Assembly (NCBI RefSeq): GCF_002929555.1
Contig: NZ_PJJP01000035.1
Span: 109,748-173,747, forward strand
DNA length: 64,000 bases
Direction: 5' to 3'
From: Cryobacterium sp. N22
GTDB lineage: Bacteria > Actinomycetota > Actinomycetes > Actinomycetales > Microbacteriaceae
Numbering within the stretch: position 1 is the stretch's first letter; each line of letters begins with the position of its first letter. This document shows positions 33,398-41,886 of the stretch, piece by piece. The notes beneath the pieces are model-generated. The model was not told the origin of the DNA. It saw nothing but the letters and a program-made list of their open reading frames with translations, and made no database searches. Made by a program: the position numbers and the translations under genes.

Positions 33398-35379
33398 CGC
33401 GCGGTCTCCAGTTCGTCATCCGGTGCCAGCAGGGCATCGTTGTGGGTGGACACAAGGTGCAGGGTGCCGGTGACCGGCCGCAGCTCAGGCCGGGTGGCCC
33501 GGACCGCGTCGCCGCTCCTTGACCGCGGTGCGAACCTGTCGCCGGTGGCGAAGTCGCGCGGCGAGGGCACCGTGCCGGGGATCTGGTGCAGCCGGGTGGC
33601 GCCGTCCTCGATGGACAGCACCGAACCGAGCAGGCCCCGGGTGTACTCGTGGCGGGGGCTCATCAGCAACGCCGTGGTCGGAGCGGACTCCACCACCTGA
33701 CCGGCGTACATGACGGTGATGCGGTGCGCCAGCTCCGCGACCAACGCGAGGTCGTGGCTGACGAACACCATCGCGAAGCCGAGCTTCTCCCGCAGGTCGT
33801 TGAGCAGGTCGATGACCTGGGCCTGCACCGTCACGTCCAGCGCGGTGGTGGGCTCGTCGGCCACGATCAGCTTGGGGTCCCGGGTCAGCGCCATGGCGAT
33901 CAACACGCGTTGGCGCTGTCCGCCGGACAGCTCGTGCGGGTAGCTCTTCAACGTGCGCACGGGGTCCAGGCCCACGAGTTCGAGCAGTTCCTTGGCGCTG
34001 CGGGTGCCGCCGCGCTTGATCAGCTGACCGAGCTGGCTGCTGACGAGCATCGACGGGTTGAGCGAGCTCAACGCATCCTGGTAGACCATCGCCATCTCGT
34101 GCCCGAGCAGCGCCTGGCGCTCTTTGCGCGGCATGGTCAACAGGTCGCGACCCTCGAAGAGGATCTGCCCGGTGATCTCGGCGGTGTCCGGCAGCAGTCC
34201 CATGATGGCCAGGCTGGTGATGCTCTTGCCGCAGCCGGACTCGCCGACCAGGGCCATCGTCTCGCTGGGGCGAACCGAGAAGCTCACGTTGTCGACGATG
34301 GCGATGTCACCGTGCCGGTTCGGGAAGCGGATGCTCAGGTTCTTCACCTCCAGCAGTGGAGCCGCATCACCGGTGTACACCAGTCGGTCGGTGCGGGTCG
34401 ATTCGATCAGCCGCAGCTGGGCGAGGTGCAGCTCGAGGGGCACGGATGCCGCGGCCACCTCCACCACGGAGGCCGTTGTGGTGGTGGCGCTGTCGGCCGC
34501 CGACACGGCCGCAACGGCCTTGGCGTTCTTCGTGGCCGGCTTCACCAGGGCGTCGGTGAGTCCCTCGGCGAGGATGTTCAGCGACAACACCGTGATCAGG
34601 ATGAGCATGCCGGGGAAGAAGGTGGCCCACCAGCCGCCGCTGAGCAGCAGGTTGCGGCCCGAGGAGATCACGTTGCCCCAGGACGGGGCCGGGTCCTGCA
34701 CGCCGGCGCCGATGAACGACAGGCTCGCTTCGAAGACGATCGCGTCGGCCACGAGCACGGTGACGAACACCATGATCGGGGCCGCGCAGTTGCGGGCCAC
34801 GTGCCAGAACAGGATGTGCGGAAGCCGGGCGCCCATCACGCGCTCGGCGGAGACGTAGTCCTCGCCGAACTGGGCCATCACGTTGGCGCGCACGATCCGG
34901 GCGATCTGCGGAACGTAGAGGAACGCGATCGTGCAGATCAGGATCGGCAGCTCCTTGCCGAACACGGCGACGAAGACGATCGCCAGGGCGATGCCGGGGA
35001 ACGACATGATGATGTCGAGGATGCGCATGATGGTCTCGCTCAGCCACTTGGATGCGGTGGCGGCGATCGACCCGATGATCGCACCGGCGATGAGAGCCAG
35101 CGACGTGGCGCCCAGGCCGATGGCCAGGGAGAACCGTGCGCCGTAGAGCAGCCTGGAGAAGATGTCGCGGCCGTTGCGGTCGGTGCCGAAGAGGTGCTCG
35201 AACGAGGGCGGCAGCGCCGGGATGCCCGACTTCAGTGGGTCGAACGGGGCGATGACCGGCGCGAGGACCGCGAGGAGCACGACGAGACCGAAGAAAGCGA
35301 GGGCGACCTTGGAGCCGCGCGGCATGGCGCCGAAGCGCTGGGCCGGCACGCTCAGTCGCGCGTTGAGTGATCGACGCAT
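33394..35379 (-). CDS. siaG: Fused ABC permease-ATPase (DppC-DppD type) of the sialic-acid importer
   Basis: The 661-residue protein joins two subunits. Residues ~1-285 are a DppC-type permease (HLFGTDRNGRDIFSRLLYGAR, then the EAA-type loop SAERVMGARLPHILFWHVARN). After an Ala/Ser/Thr linker (~285-335), residues ~340-600 are an ATPase with GESGCGKS, VYQDALSSLNP, LSGGQRQR, LIVADEPTTALD and VSHD. A ~60-residue tail follows. Such a fusion also occurs in the Corynebacterium sialic-acid importer. It sits two bases after siaF and overlaps siaI. Confidence 0.85.
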   Translation of the reverse strand: MRRSLNARLSVPAQRFGAMPRGSKVALAFFGLVVLLAVLAPVIAPFDPLKSGIPALPPSFEHLFGTDRNGRDIFSRLLYGARFSLAIGLGATSLALIAGAIIGSIAATASKWLSETIMRILDIIMSFPGIALAIVFVAVFGKELPILICTIAFLYVPQIARIVRANVMAQFGEDYVSAERVMGARLPHILFWHVARNCAAPIMVFVTVLVADAIVFEASLSFIGAGVQDPAPSWGNVISSGRNLLLSGGWWATFFPGMLILITVLSLNILAEGLTDALVKPATKNAKAVAAVSAADSATTTTASVVEVAAASVPLELHLAQLRLIESTRTDRLVYTGDAAPLLEVKNLSIRFPNRHGDIAIVDNVSFSVRPSETMALVGESGCGKSITSLAIMGLLPDTAEITGQILFEGRDLLTMPRKERQALLGHEMAMVYQDALSSLNPSMLVSSQLGQLIKRGGTRSAKELLELVGLDPVRTLKSYPHELSGGQRQRVLIAMALTRDPKLIVADEPTTALDVTVQAQVIDLLNDLREKLGFAMVFVSHDLALVAELAHRITVMYAGQVVESAPTTALLMSPRHEYTRGLLGSVLSIEDGATRLHQIPGTVPSPRDFATGDRFAPRSRSGDAVRATRPELRPVTGTLHLVSTHNDALLAPDDELETAR

Positions 35380-35381
35380 CG

Positions 35382-36335
35382 TTACACCGTCCGAATCCGT
35401 GGGTTGATGAGCAGGTACAGCATGTCCACGACGATGTTGACGAGCACAAAGGCCAGCGCCACGGTGAGGGTGACGCCCTGCACCAGGTTGATGTCGTTGT
35501 TGGTCACACCGTTGAGGATGAGTTTGCCCATGCCGGGCAGGTCGAAGATGACCTCGATGATGACGGCACCACCGATGAGGTAGCCGACCCGCAGGCCGAG
35601 CACCGTCACGGGGGTGATGAGCGCGTTCCGCAGCACGTTCCGGCTCACCACGACGCTGCGCGGCAGGCCGCTGCCGATGGCGGTGCGCACGTAGTCCCGG
35701 TCGAGCTCCTCGACCATCGAGGTGCGCACCACCCGGGTGAGGGAAGCGGCGACGGGGATGCCCAGCGAGATCGCCGGCAGGATCATGGTGCCCAGCCAGC
35801 CGGTGAAGGAGTCGTTGATGTTGACGTAACCGCCGGTGGGCAGCCAGCCCAGCCCCAGGGCGAAGTTCTGGATGAGCAGGATCGCGAGCCAGAAGGACGG
35901 CACCGCGATTCCGGCGATGGACACCACCCGGATGACCTGGTCGGGCCAGCGGTCTCGGTACAGTGCCGCGGTCACACCGAGCGTGAGCGAGAGCACCACG
36001 GCGATCAGCAGGCCCATGATGGTCAGCTGCACGGTGAGGGGGAAGGCCGACCCGATCAGGGTGGTCACCTTGCTGGCCGGCGGAACCGTGACGCCGAGGT
36101 TGCCCTGCACCAGATTGGCCAGGAAGGTGAGGTAGCGCACGATCAGAGGGTCATTGAGGCCCGCGTCTTCGCGATAGGCCTCTCTGGCGGTCTCCGACGA
36201 GCTCTCCCCGAGGGCGTTGATGGCCGGATCTCCCGGCGCGAGCTGCATAACGAAAAAGACGAGGGCGGTGATGCCCAGGATCATAATCGGGAGCACGGCG
36301 ATTCGTCGGGCCATGAGCCTGAGCAACGCGGTCAC
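35382..36335 (-). CDS. siaF: ABC permease, DppB type (sialic-acid importer)
   Basis: The 317-residue protein has the DppB layout: an N-terminal helix LPIMILGITALVFFVMQLAPGDPA, a large external segment, then five helices and the EAA loop DYVRTAIGSGLPRSVVVSRNVLRNA. It starts at GTG 36335 with GAGGAG six bases upstream. It partners the permease half of siaG. Confidence 0.83.
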   Translation of the reverse strand: MTALLRLMARRIAVLPIMILGITALVFFVMQLAPGDPAINALGESSSETAREAYREDAGLNDPLIVRYLTFLANLVQGNLGVTVPPASKVTTLIGSAFPLTVQLTIMGLLIAVVLSLTLGVTAALYRDRWPDQVIRVVSIAGIAVPSFWLAILLIQNFALGLGWLPTGGYVNINDSFTGWLGTMILPAISLGIPVAASLTRVVRTSMVEELDRDYVRTAIGSGLPRSVVVSRNVLRNALITPVTVLGLRVGYLIGGAVIIEVIFDLPGMGKLILNGVTNNDINLVQGVTLTVALAFVLVNIVVDMLYLLINPRIRTV

Positions 36336-36363
36336 AATTGTCTCCTCAAAAAAGAAATGGGGT

Positions 36364-36388
36364 GGGGGCCGGCCACGGGCCGGCCCCC
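36364..36388 (-). promoter_or_regulatory. Intercistronic hairpin after siaE
   Basis: Perfect 11-base arms (36364-36374 and 36378-36388) with a three-base loop lie between siaE and siaF, followed on the coding strand by a short pyrimidine run. It probably raises the ratio of binding protein to permease. Confidence 0.75.
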
Positions 36389-36395
36389 GGGTGGA

Positions 36396-38003
36396 TTACT
36401 CAGCGGTGCGCGCGACGTCCAGGAAGGACAGGCCGGTGAAGGCCACGGGCTTGAAGCCGGTGATGGCGTCCTCGTTCCAGGCCGTCGGCAGCTTGCGGTG
36501 CACGAGCGGGTAGACCGGGCACTCGTCGGCGATGAGGTTGAAGGCCTTGCCCCACAGCTTCTTCTGCTCGGCGGGATCGGACGTCGCCATGGCGTCGTCG
36601 AGGTAGCCGGTCAGCGTGGCGAACTCCGCGGAGTCGGCCCAGCGGTACCGCTTGGTGGGCCAGACCGTCGCGGCGCCGTACCACCAGCGCAGCAGCAGGT
36701 CGGCGTCGTTACCGAACACCGAGGGGTCACCGGGGGCGACCATCACCGTGTAGTTGCCCTCGTCGACGGTCTTGTACTGCGCACCGGACTGGTTGGAGTC
36801 GATGGTCGTGGCGATGCCGGCGGCGTCGAGGTCCTCCTTGATCAGCGGCAGAACGTCTTTCACCCAGCTGGTGTCGGTGGCCAGCAGCGTGATCGACAGT
36901 CCGTCGACGCCGGCGGCCTTGAGCATCTTCTTGGCCTTGGCCAGGTCGTAGGTGTAGACCGTCTTGGCCTTCTGGTACGACGGGTGCTCCTTCTGCAGGT
37001 AGCTGGTGGCCGCGGTGGCCTGGCCGAGCATGCCCGTGTTGATGAGCTTCTCGTAGTCGATGGCGTAGCGGAACGCCTGGCGTACGCGCTTGTCGTCGAA
37101 CGGGGCGACCGAGGTGTTGAACATCATGAACAGCTGGCCGAACGACTGCACGGACTCCACGGTGGCGTCCTTGAGCGAGGCGACGTCGATGTACGGCACA
37201 TCCTCGATGGCCTGCACCCGACCGGACTGCACGGCGGTGACGCGGGCGGCGGCATCCGAGAGCAGGTTCCAGGTCATCGCCGCGGCCAGGGCCGGGCGGG
37301 CGCCGGTGTAGTCGTCGAAGCGCTCGAACATGATCTTGTCGTCCTTGACGGCCGACAGCATCTTGTACGGACCGGTTCCGGTGGGCAGGGAGTCGAAGGC
37401 GACCTTGTCGGCCTCCACCAGAGCCTTGGGAACGATCTTGACGACCGAGAGGCGCTCCAGAGCGAGGGCGGTCTCCTGCTTGAGCGTGATCTTCACCGTG
37501 CTGGCGTCGACCTTGCTGATCGAGTCGACGAACGGGAGGAAGGTGAGGTAGAGCGACGCGTTCGCCGGGTCAAGCACGCGCTGGAACGAGAAGACGACGT
37601 CGTCTGCCGTTACCGGAGTGCCATCGTGGAAGACTGCACCGTCACGCAGCTTTGCGGTGACGGTCTTGCCGCTCACGGTGGGCAGGTCGGCGGCAAGTGC
37701 CGCGTACACCTCGCGGGTGACCGGGTCGAGTTCGACCAGGCCCTCGAGCACGTGCCAGTTGGCGGCGACCGTGACGGCGCCGGTGGTGGTCATCGGGTCG
37801 AAACCGGTGGAGAGGGCGTAGGAGATGCCCGCCTCAATGGTTCCGTTCTTGTCAATGCCGGGGCCCTCGGAGCTGGTCGGTGCCACGCTGTTGGTAGACG
37901 CGGGCCCGCTGCAGGCGGCGAGTGTCGCCACCAAACCCATGGCGCCTGCGGCCTGGAGGAAGACCCTACGGCTAGTCTTCCCCTGAAGTGATTCTTGGAG
38001 CAT
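36396..38003 (-). CDS. siaE: ABC solute-binding lipoprotein (family 5) with Tat signal, sialic-acid importer
   Basis: The 535-residue protein has a twin-arginine signal, TSRRVFLQAAG (residues 10-20), followed by a hydrophobic stretch and lipobox LAAC, so it should be exported folded by the Tat pathway and then lipid-anchored. The mature part is a family 5 (Opp/Dpp-type) binding protein: an AxLRDGAVFHDGTPVTADDVVFSFQR block and later FRYAIDYEKLI. In this locus the ligand is most likely sialic acid. A Tat-dependent signal is notable because a whole tat operon lies 2.7 kb away under what seems to be the same operator. Confidence 0.82.
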   Translation of the reverse strand: MLQESLQGKTSRRVFLQAAGAMGLVATLAACSGPASTNSVAPTSSEGPGIDKNGTIEAGISYALSTGFDPMTTTGAVTVAANWHVLEGLVELDPVTREVYAALAADLPTVSGKTVTAKLRDGAVFHDGTPVTADDVVFSFQRVLDPANASLYLTFLPFVDSISKVDASTVKITLKQETALALERLSVVKIVPKALVEADKVAFDSLPTGTGPYKMLSAVKDDKIMFERFDDYTGARPALAAAMTWNLLSDAAARVTAVQSGRVQAIEDVPYIDVASLKDATVESVQSFGQLFMMFNTSVAPFDDKRVRQAFRYAIDYEKLINTGMLGQATAATSYLQKEHPSYQKAKTVYTYDLAKAKKMLKAAGVDGLSITLLATDTSWVKDVLPLIKEDLDAAGIATTIDSNQSGAQYKTVDEGNYTVMVAPGDPSVFGNDADLLLRWWYGAATVWPTKRYRWADSAEFATLTGYLDDAMATSDPAEQKKLWGKAFNLIADECPVYPLVHRKLPTAWNEDAITGFKPVAFTGLSFLDVARTAE

Positions 38004-38044
38004 CAGATTGCCTCTCGTTTTTTTGTGATCGGAAAGCTAAATCA

Positions 38045-38061
38045 GACGTCAGACGTCCTAC
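38045..38061. promoter_or_regulatory. Operator in the siaE-nanR divergent region
   Basis: GACGTCAGACGTCCTAC lies 42-58 bp upstream of siaE and 48-64 upstream of the divergent GntR gene. It recurs at 41870-41886 on the other strand with one mismatch. I infer it is the site of the adjacent GntR/FadR protein. Confidence 0.72.
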
Positions 38062-38108
38062 GTGATAAACTGAAGTTATACACACTCGAGTGAAAGGTCA
38101 AGCGCCGG

Positions 38109-38858
38109 ATGCCAAAACATGACATGTCGAAATCTGGAGTTTTCGCATCCGAAACCTCTCGGAAACGCAGTTCCGTGACCGACCAGATCAAGGATTTCAT
38201 CTTGACCAAGGGGCTCAAATCCGGTGACCTGATGCCCACCGAAACCGAAATCTGCGCTGAACTGGGCGTTAGCCGGTCCAGCGTTCGCGAGGCGATTCGC
38301 ACTCTTGCTGCATTGGACATCGTGGAAGTCAAACACGGCTACGGCACCTATGTCGGCCAGCTCTCGCTGGCTCCCCTGGTGGAGGGGCTCGTTTTCCGGG
38401 GCGTGCTCCGGCCGCAGGATGACTTCGCGGCGCTCCGCGAGGTGATCGAGGTGCGGGAGGCTCTCGACACCGTCATGGCCCAGCAGATCATCGATGCGCT
38501 GCACGGCGGCACCGACGAAATCCTTGAAGGCCTGGTGGCGACCATGGTGGCCAAGAGCGCGACCGGCACCTCCTTCGCCGAAGAAGACCTGGCCTTCCAC
38601 ACCCGGCTCCTGGCCTACCTGGACAACACCCTGGTCGGCCAGCTGGTCACGGCATTCTGGGAGATCAACACCGTGTTGTACCCCAAGCTCGGCATCGCCC
38701 CGGCCACCGACATCGACGACACGGCGCGCGCGCACGGCGCCATGCTGGATGCGGCCAAGGCCGGCGACCTCGACGCCTATCGTGCCGCGGTCATCGCGCA
38801 CTACCAGCCGCTACGTCGCTCCCTCGAGAAGGCGAAGCTGCAGACCGCCGCCGGCTAA
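38109..38858 (+). CDS. nanR: GntR/FadR-family regulator of the sialic-acid and tat operons
   Basis: The 249-residue protein has a GntR winged helix (VTDQIKDFILTKGLKSGDLMPTETEICAELGVSRSSVREAIRTL) and a FadR/FCD ligand domain with metal-type residues around D-LAFH and the H in ...IAHYQ. It is divergent from siaE, like NanR in Corynebacterium, and its stop overlaps the stop of the convergent CE7 gene by four bases. It probably responds to sialic acid or an intermediate. The symbol rests on context. Confidence 0.8.
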   Translation: MPKHDMSKSGVFASETSRKRSSVTDQIKDFILTKGLKSGDLMPTETEICAELGVSRSSVREAIRTLAALDIVEVKHGYGTYVGQLSLAPLVEGLVFRGVLRPQDDFAALREVIEVREALDTVMAQQIIDALHGGTDEILEGLVATMVAKSATGTSFAEEDLAFHTRLLAYLDNTLVGQLVTAFWEINTVLYPKLGIAPATDIDDTARAHGAMLDAAKAGDLDAYRAAVIAHYQPLRRSLEKAKLQTAAG

Positions 38859-39823
38859 CCGCCCGAGAGGCTCCGGCGGGCGATGTCCAGCACCAGCTGC
38901 TCGTCGTCGACCCCGCCGCCCTCGTGGCCGTTGAACGGCCACACCGTGATCTCCTTCTGGCCCTCGTAGGCGTTGAAGGCACCGAACACCGTCGACGGCG
39001 GGCAGATCGGATCCATCAGCGCCGCGGACAGCCACACCGGCGCGGTGGCGCGGGTGATGAAGTTGACCCCGTCGAAGTACGACAGGGTGCGCAGCACGGC
39101 CTCGGCCTTGCCGCGGTACCAGGACAGGTAGTTAGCGATCTCCTTGTAGGGGTCGGAATCGGTGATCATGATCGCCCGCGGGAAGTCACACAGGAACGGC
39201 ACCCGCGCGGCCACCGCCCGCAGGCCGGGCACGAGCCCGGCCACGGCCAGGGCCAGCCCGCCGCCCTGGCTGATGCCGGTGACCATGACCCGCTCCGGGT
39301 CCGTGATCGGCAACTCGGTCACGGCATCGACCAGGCGCACGGCGTCCACGACCAGGCGCCGGTAGTAATAGGTTTCCCGCGAGTCGATGCCCCGGGTGAG
39401 GAACCCGGGTACCTGGGGTCCAGAACCCGAACTGTCGGGGGTGCTCCCCCGGGAGCCGCTCCAGGCCTGGCCCCGGGTGTCCAGCTCCAGGTGCGCGTAG
39501 CCGGCGGATGCCCAGAGCAGGTTCTCGATGGCGTCGCCGCGGCCCCGCCCATAGCCGTGGAACTGCACGATCGTGGGCAGGGCATCCTCGGTGCCGGCAG
39601 GCACCCGCAGCCAGGCCTTGATCCGTTCCCCCTCGAAGCCCGAGAAGGTGAGGTCGTAGACGTCGAGGGTGGCCAGGCCGGCGTCGATCTTCCGCACCTC
39701 GAGCGCCAGTGGATGCCGGCGGGAGGAGCGCAGGGTCTCGGCCCAGAACTCGTCGAAATCCGCCGGGTCCACCTGCGAGCTTCGGTAGTCGTGCAACTCT
39801 GCTTCGGGCAGGTCCAACAGCAT
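38855..39823 (-). CDS. CE7-family carbohydrate esterase (acetyl esterase/cephalosporin-C deacetylase type)
   Basis: The 322-residue alpha/beta hydrolase has the CE7 signs: FHGYGRGRGD, the RGIDSRETYYYRR segment, nucleophile Ser in GISQGGG, Asp in ALMDPICPP and His in FNGHEGG. CE7 enzymes remove O-acetyl groups from sugars and have no signal peptide here either, so it works in the cytoplasm. In this operon a role in removing O-acetyl groups from imported sialic acids is plausible; xylan or cephalosporin substrates are alternatives. It is the last gene of the tat operon, ten bases after the FAH gene. Confidence 0.8.
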   Translation of the reverse strand: MLLDLPEAELHDYRSSQVDPADFDEFWAETLRSSRRHPLALEVRKIDAGLATLDVYDLTFSGFEGERIKAWLRVPAGTEDALPTIVQFHGYGRGRGDAIENLLWASAGYAHLELDTRGQAWSGSRGSTPDSSGSGPQVPGFLTRGIDSRETYYYRRLVVDAVRLVDAVTELPITDPERVMVTGISQGGGLALAVAGLVPGLRAVAARVPFLCDFPRAIMITDSDPYKEIANYLSWYRGKAEAVLRTLSYFDGVNFITRATAPVWLSAALMDPICPPSTVFGAFNAYEGQKEITVWPFNGHEGGGVDDEQLVLDIARRSLSGG

Positions 39824-39833
39824 GCGGGCGCTC

Positions 39834-40436
39834 TCAGCGAACCGTGTTGCGCAGGGTGCCGATTTCGGGGATGGTGATCGCCACCTCGTCGCCGGGGCTG
39901 AGCGCGGCCGCGGTGTTCGGTGAGCCTGTCATCACCACGTCGCCGGGTTCGAGGGTCATCCACCGGGTGACGTAGACGAGGGTGTCGACCACCCGGGAGG
40001 GCAGGTTGAAGGTGCCTGAGCTGGCCACGACCTGGCCGTTGACCTCGACGATGATCTCGAGGTTCTCAGGGTCGGCGATCTCGGTCTCGATCCAGGCGCC
40101 GAGCGGGGTGTAGTTGGTGCCCGCCTTGCTCTCGAAGTTCTTGTTGTCAACGGCGTTGCGCTCGGCGCTGGTCACGTCGTTCACGATCGTGTAGCCCAGC
40201 ACGTGCTCGAGAGCGTTCTCCACCGTCAGCCGGCTGGCCGTGCGGCCGATGACAACCGCGAGCTCGCCCTCCGCCACGACGGTTCCCGCATCCGCCGCCA
40301 GCACGATCTCGTCACCGTCGTTCGCGACCGTGCGCACCGACTTGAGCCAGGCCTGCACGGGCAGGGCCGCCCGCGGGTCGGCGTTGTGGCCGATGCCTAC
40401 GACGAGGCCGGGGGTGCTGGTGCGGGCGATCTTCAC
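39834..40436 (-). CDS. Fumarylacetoacetate hydrolase-family protein
   Basis: The 200-residue single-domain FAH protein has the metal-binding pattern E-x-E (AEGELAVVIGR) with a later Asp (GYTIVNDVTSAE), the KNFESKAGTNYTPLGAW loop and the closing MTGSPN...SPGDEVAITIPEIG. Small FAH proteins act on acylpyruvates, oxaloacetate or keto-deoxy acids. With sialic-acid genes near, a 2-keto acid product or side product is an attractive substrate, but that is guesswork. GTG 40436 overlaps the tatB stop (GTGA). Confidence 0.8.
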   Translation of the reverse strand: MKIARTSTPGLVVGIGHNADPRAALPVQAWLKSVRTVANDGDEIVLAADAGTVVAEGELAVVIGRTASRLTVENALEHVLGYTIVNDVTSAERNAVDNKNFESKAGTNYTPLGAWIETEIADPENLEIIVEVNGQVVASSGTFNLPSRVVDTLVYVTRWMTLEPGDVVMTGSPNTAAALSPGDEVAITIPEIGTLRNTVR

Positions 40437-40765
40437 GGGGTGGAGCCTTTCATGGAGGGGGTAACGGGCATAGAGGGAGTGCCGGGCAAGGGGGTAACGG
40501 GGTCGTGCGGCGTGTCGTCCAGCAGGGCATCGCGGATGATCCGGCGGGGGTCGTACTGGCGGGGGTTGAGCTTCTTCCAGTCGATGTCGTCGAACTCAGG
40601 GCCCATCTCGTCCTTGAGACGGTCCTTGGCTCCGTCGGCCATTTCCTTGGCCTTGCGCACGAACCGGCCGAGCATGGCCGCGTAGTGCGGGATGCGCTCG
40701 GGGCCGAGCAGGAAGGCGGCGATGATCGCGATGATGATGAGCTTGTCGAACGTCAATCCGAACAT
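40433..40765 (-). CDS. tatB: Sec-independent translocase subunit TatB
   Basis: The 110-residue protein starts MFGLTFDKLIIIAIIAAFLLGPERIP, the TatB membrane helix followed by the glycine-proline hinge, then an amphipathic helix (YAAMLGRFVRKAKEMADGAKDRL) and the GPEFDDIDWKKLNPRQYDPRRIIRDALLDD block that I know from actinobacterial TatB. It overlaps the tatC end by 13 bases. TatB receives twin-arginine precursors together with TatC. Confidence 0.88.
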   Translation of the reverse strand: MFGLTFDKLIIIAIIAAFLLGPERIPHYAAMLGRFVRKAKEMADGAKDRLKDEMGPEFDDIDWKKLNPRQYDPRRIIRDALLDDTPHDPVTPLPGTPSMPVTPSMKGSTP

Positions 40766-41604
40766 GGAGGAAACTCCTTCGCTGCTGTCGACCGCCGGCC
40801 GGTCATCGACAGGCCGGCCAGTTCCTGGTCGATCCGGTCGGCGGCCTTTCGGGCCCGCCGGTCGTGGATCCAGGCGATGAAACCGGCCACGAAGTACAGG
40901 AAGATCATCGGCACGGCGAGCATGAACATCGACATCACGTCAGCGGCGGGGGTCGCGACGGCCGTGAAGATGATCACCACGACGATGGCGATCCGCCACG
41001 AGCCCAGGATCGATCTGGCGCTCAGCACGCCGGCGAAGTTGAGCAGCACCAGGAACACCGGCAGCACGAAGGCGATGCCGATGGCGACCACGAGCTTGAG
41101 CACGAAGTCGTAGTAGCCCTTGGCGCTGATGATCGCCGCCGAGTCCTCCGGCGCGAACGAGGTGAGCAGGGCCACCATGTTGGGCAGCACGAACCAGCCC
41201 GCCGCGCAGCCGGCCAGGAACAGCGGCACCGCGGAGGCGACGAAGGCGATCGCGAACTGCTTCTCCCGGCGGGCAAGGCCCGGCATGAAGAATGCCCAGA
41301 TCTGGTACAGCCAGATCGGCGAGGAGATCACGACGCCGACGGTGACGGCAATCTGCATCCGCAGGTCGAATGCCTCCGAGATGGTGGTGAAGTTCAGCTC
41401 TGAGGTGCGCCCCTGGGCCTGGGCGATGTTGCCGATCGGCACGCGGAGCGCGTCGAGCACGGGCTCGGACACCATCCAGCCCACAATCGCGCCCAGCAGG
41501 ATCCCGATGGCCGCCCGGGTGATGCGCTTGCGCAGCTCGATCAGGTGTCCGCCCAGCGTCATCTTCCCGTCGCGGGCGGACTTCACCTTCGTGACGGTGG
41601 TCAC
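40753..41604 (-). CDS. tatC: Sec-independent translocase subunit TatC
   Basis: The 283-residue protein has six membrane helices and the TatC marks: GGHLIELRKRITRAAIG at the N-terminus, a long external loop with FTTISEAFDLRMQIA, the ...SSPIWLYQIWAFFMPGL segment (Glu is in the preceding loop region), F-P-V-F/VLPVFL, and ATPAADVMSMFMLAVPMIFLY. It starts at GTG 41604, seven bases after the tatA stop. It is the signal-recognition core of the Tat translocase. Confidence 0.92.
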   Translation of the reverse strand: MTTVTKVKSARDGKMTLGGHLIELRKRITRAAIGILLGAIVGWMVSEPVLDALRVPIGNIAQAQGRTSELNFTTISEAFDLRMQIAVTVGVVISSPIWLYQIWAFFMPGLARREKQFAIAFVASAVPLFLAGCAAGWFVLPNMVALLTSFAPEDSAAIISAKGYYDFVLKLVVAIGIAFVLPVFLVLLNFAGVLSARSILGSWRIAIVVVIIFTAVATPAADVMSMFMLAVPMIFLYFVAGFIAWIHDRRARKAADRIDQELAGLSMTGRRSTAAKEFPPCSD

Positions 41605-41610
41605 AATGGG

Positions 41611-41844
41611 TCAGATCCGGGTGGAGGCGCGCGTCGGCAGGGGGATGGGCTCGGCGACAGTGTCGGTCGCACCCGTGTCAGTCCCATCCGTGTCGTCGTC
41701 TTTCAGCGTCTTGACTTCACTCTTGAAGATGCGCATCGACTGACCGACGCTGCGGGCCAGGCCCGGGAGCTTGGGGGCGCCGAACAACAGCAGGACAATC
41801 GCCAGGATGATGACCATGTGCCATCCGGTGAGGTTTGCAAGCAT
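41611..41844 (-). CDS. tatA: Sec-independent translocase subunit TatA
   Basis: The 77-residue protein has a short N-terminus, the helix WHMVIILAIVLLLFG, the hinge APKLPGLARSVGQSMRIFKSEVK and an acidic Asp/Thr-rich tail, the standard TatA plan. AGAGG lies nine bases before ATG 41844. It is the first gene of the tatA-tatC-tatB-FAH-CE7 operon and follows the second copy of the presumed GntR operator. Confidence 0.9.
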   Translation of the reverse strand: MLANLTGWHMVIILAIVLLLFGAPKLPGLARSVGQSMRIFKSEVKTLKDDDTDGTDTGATDTVAEPIPLPTRASTRI

Positions 41845-41869
41845 GATTTTCGCCTCTCGTGTGCGGGAT

Positions 41870-41886
41870 GTAGAACGTCTGACGTC
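41870..41886. promoter_or_regulatory. Operator copy upstream of tatA
   Basis: Read on the minus strand this is GACGTCAGACGTTCTAC, 16 of 17 bases identical to the site at 38045-38061. It lies 26-42 bp upstream of the tatA start, in the promoter zone, and links the tat operon to the sialic-acid importer. Confidence 0.72.
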
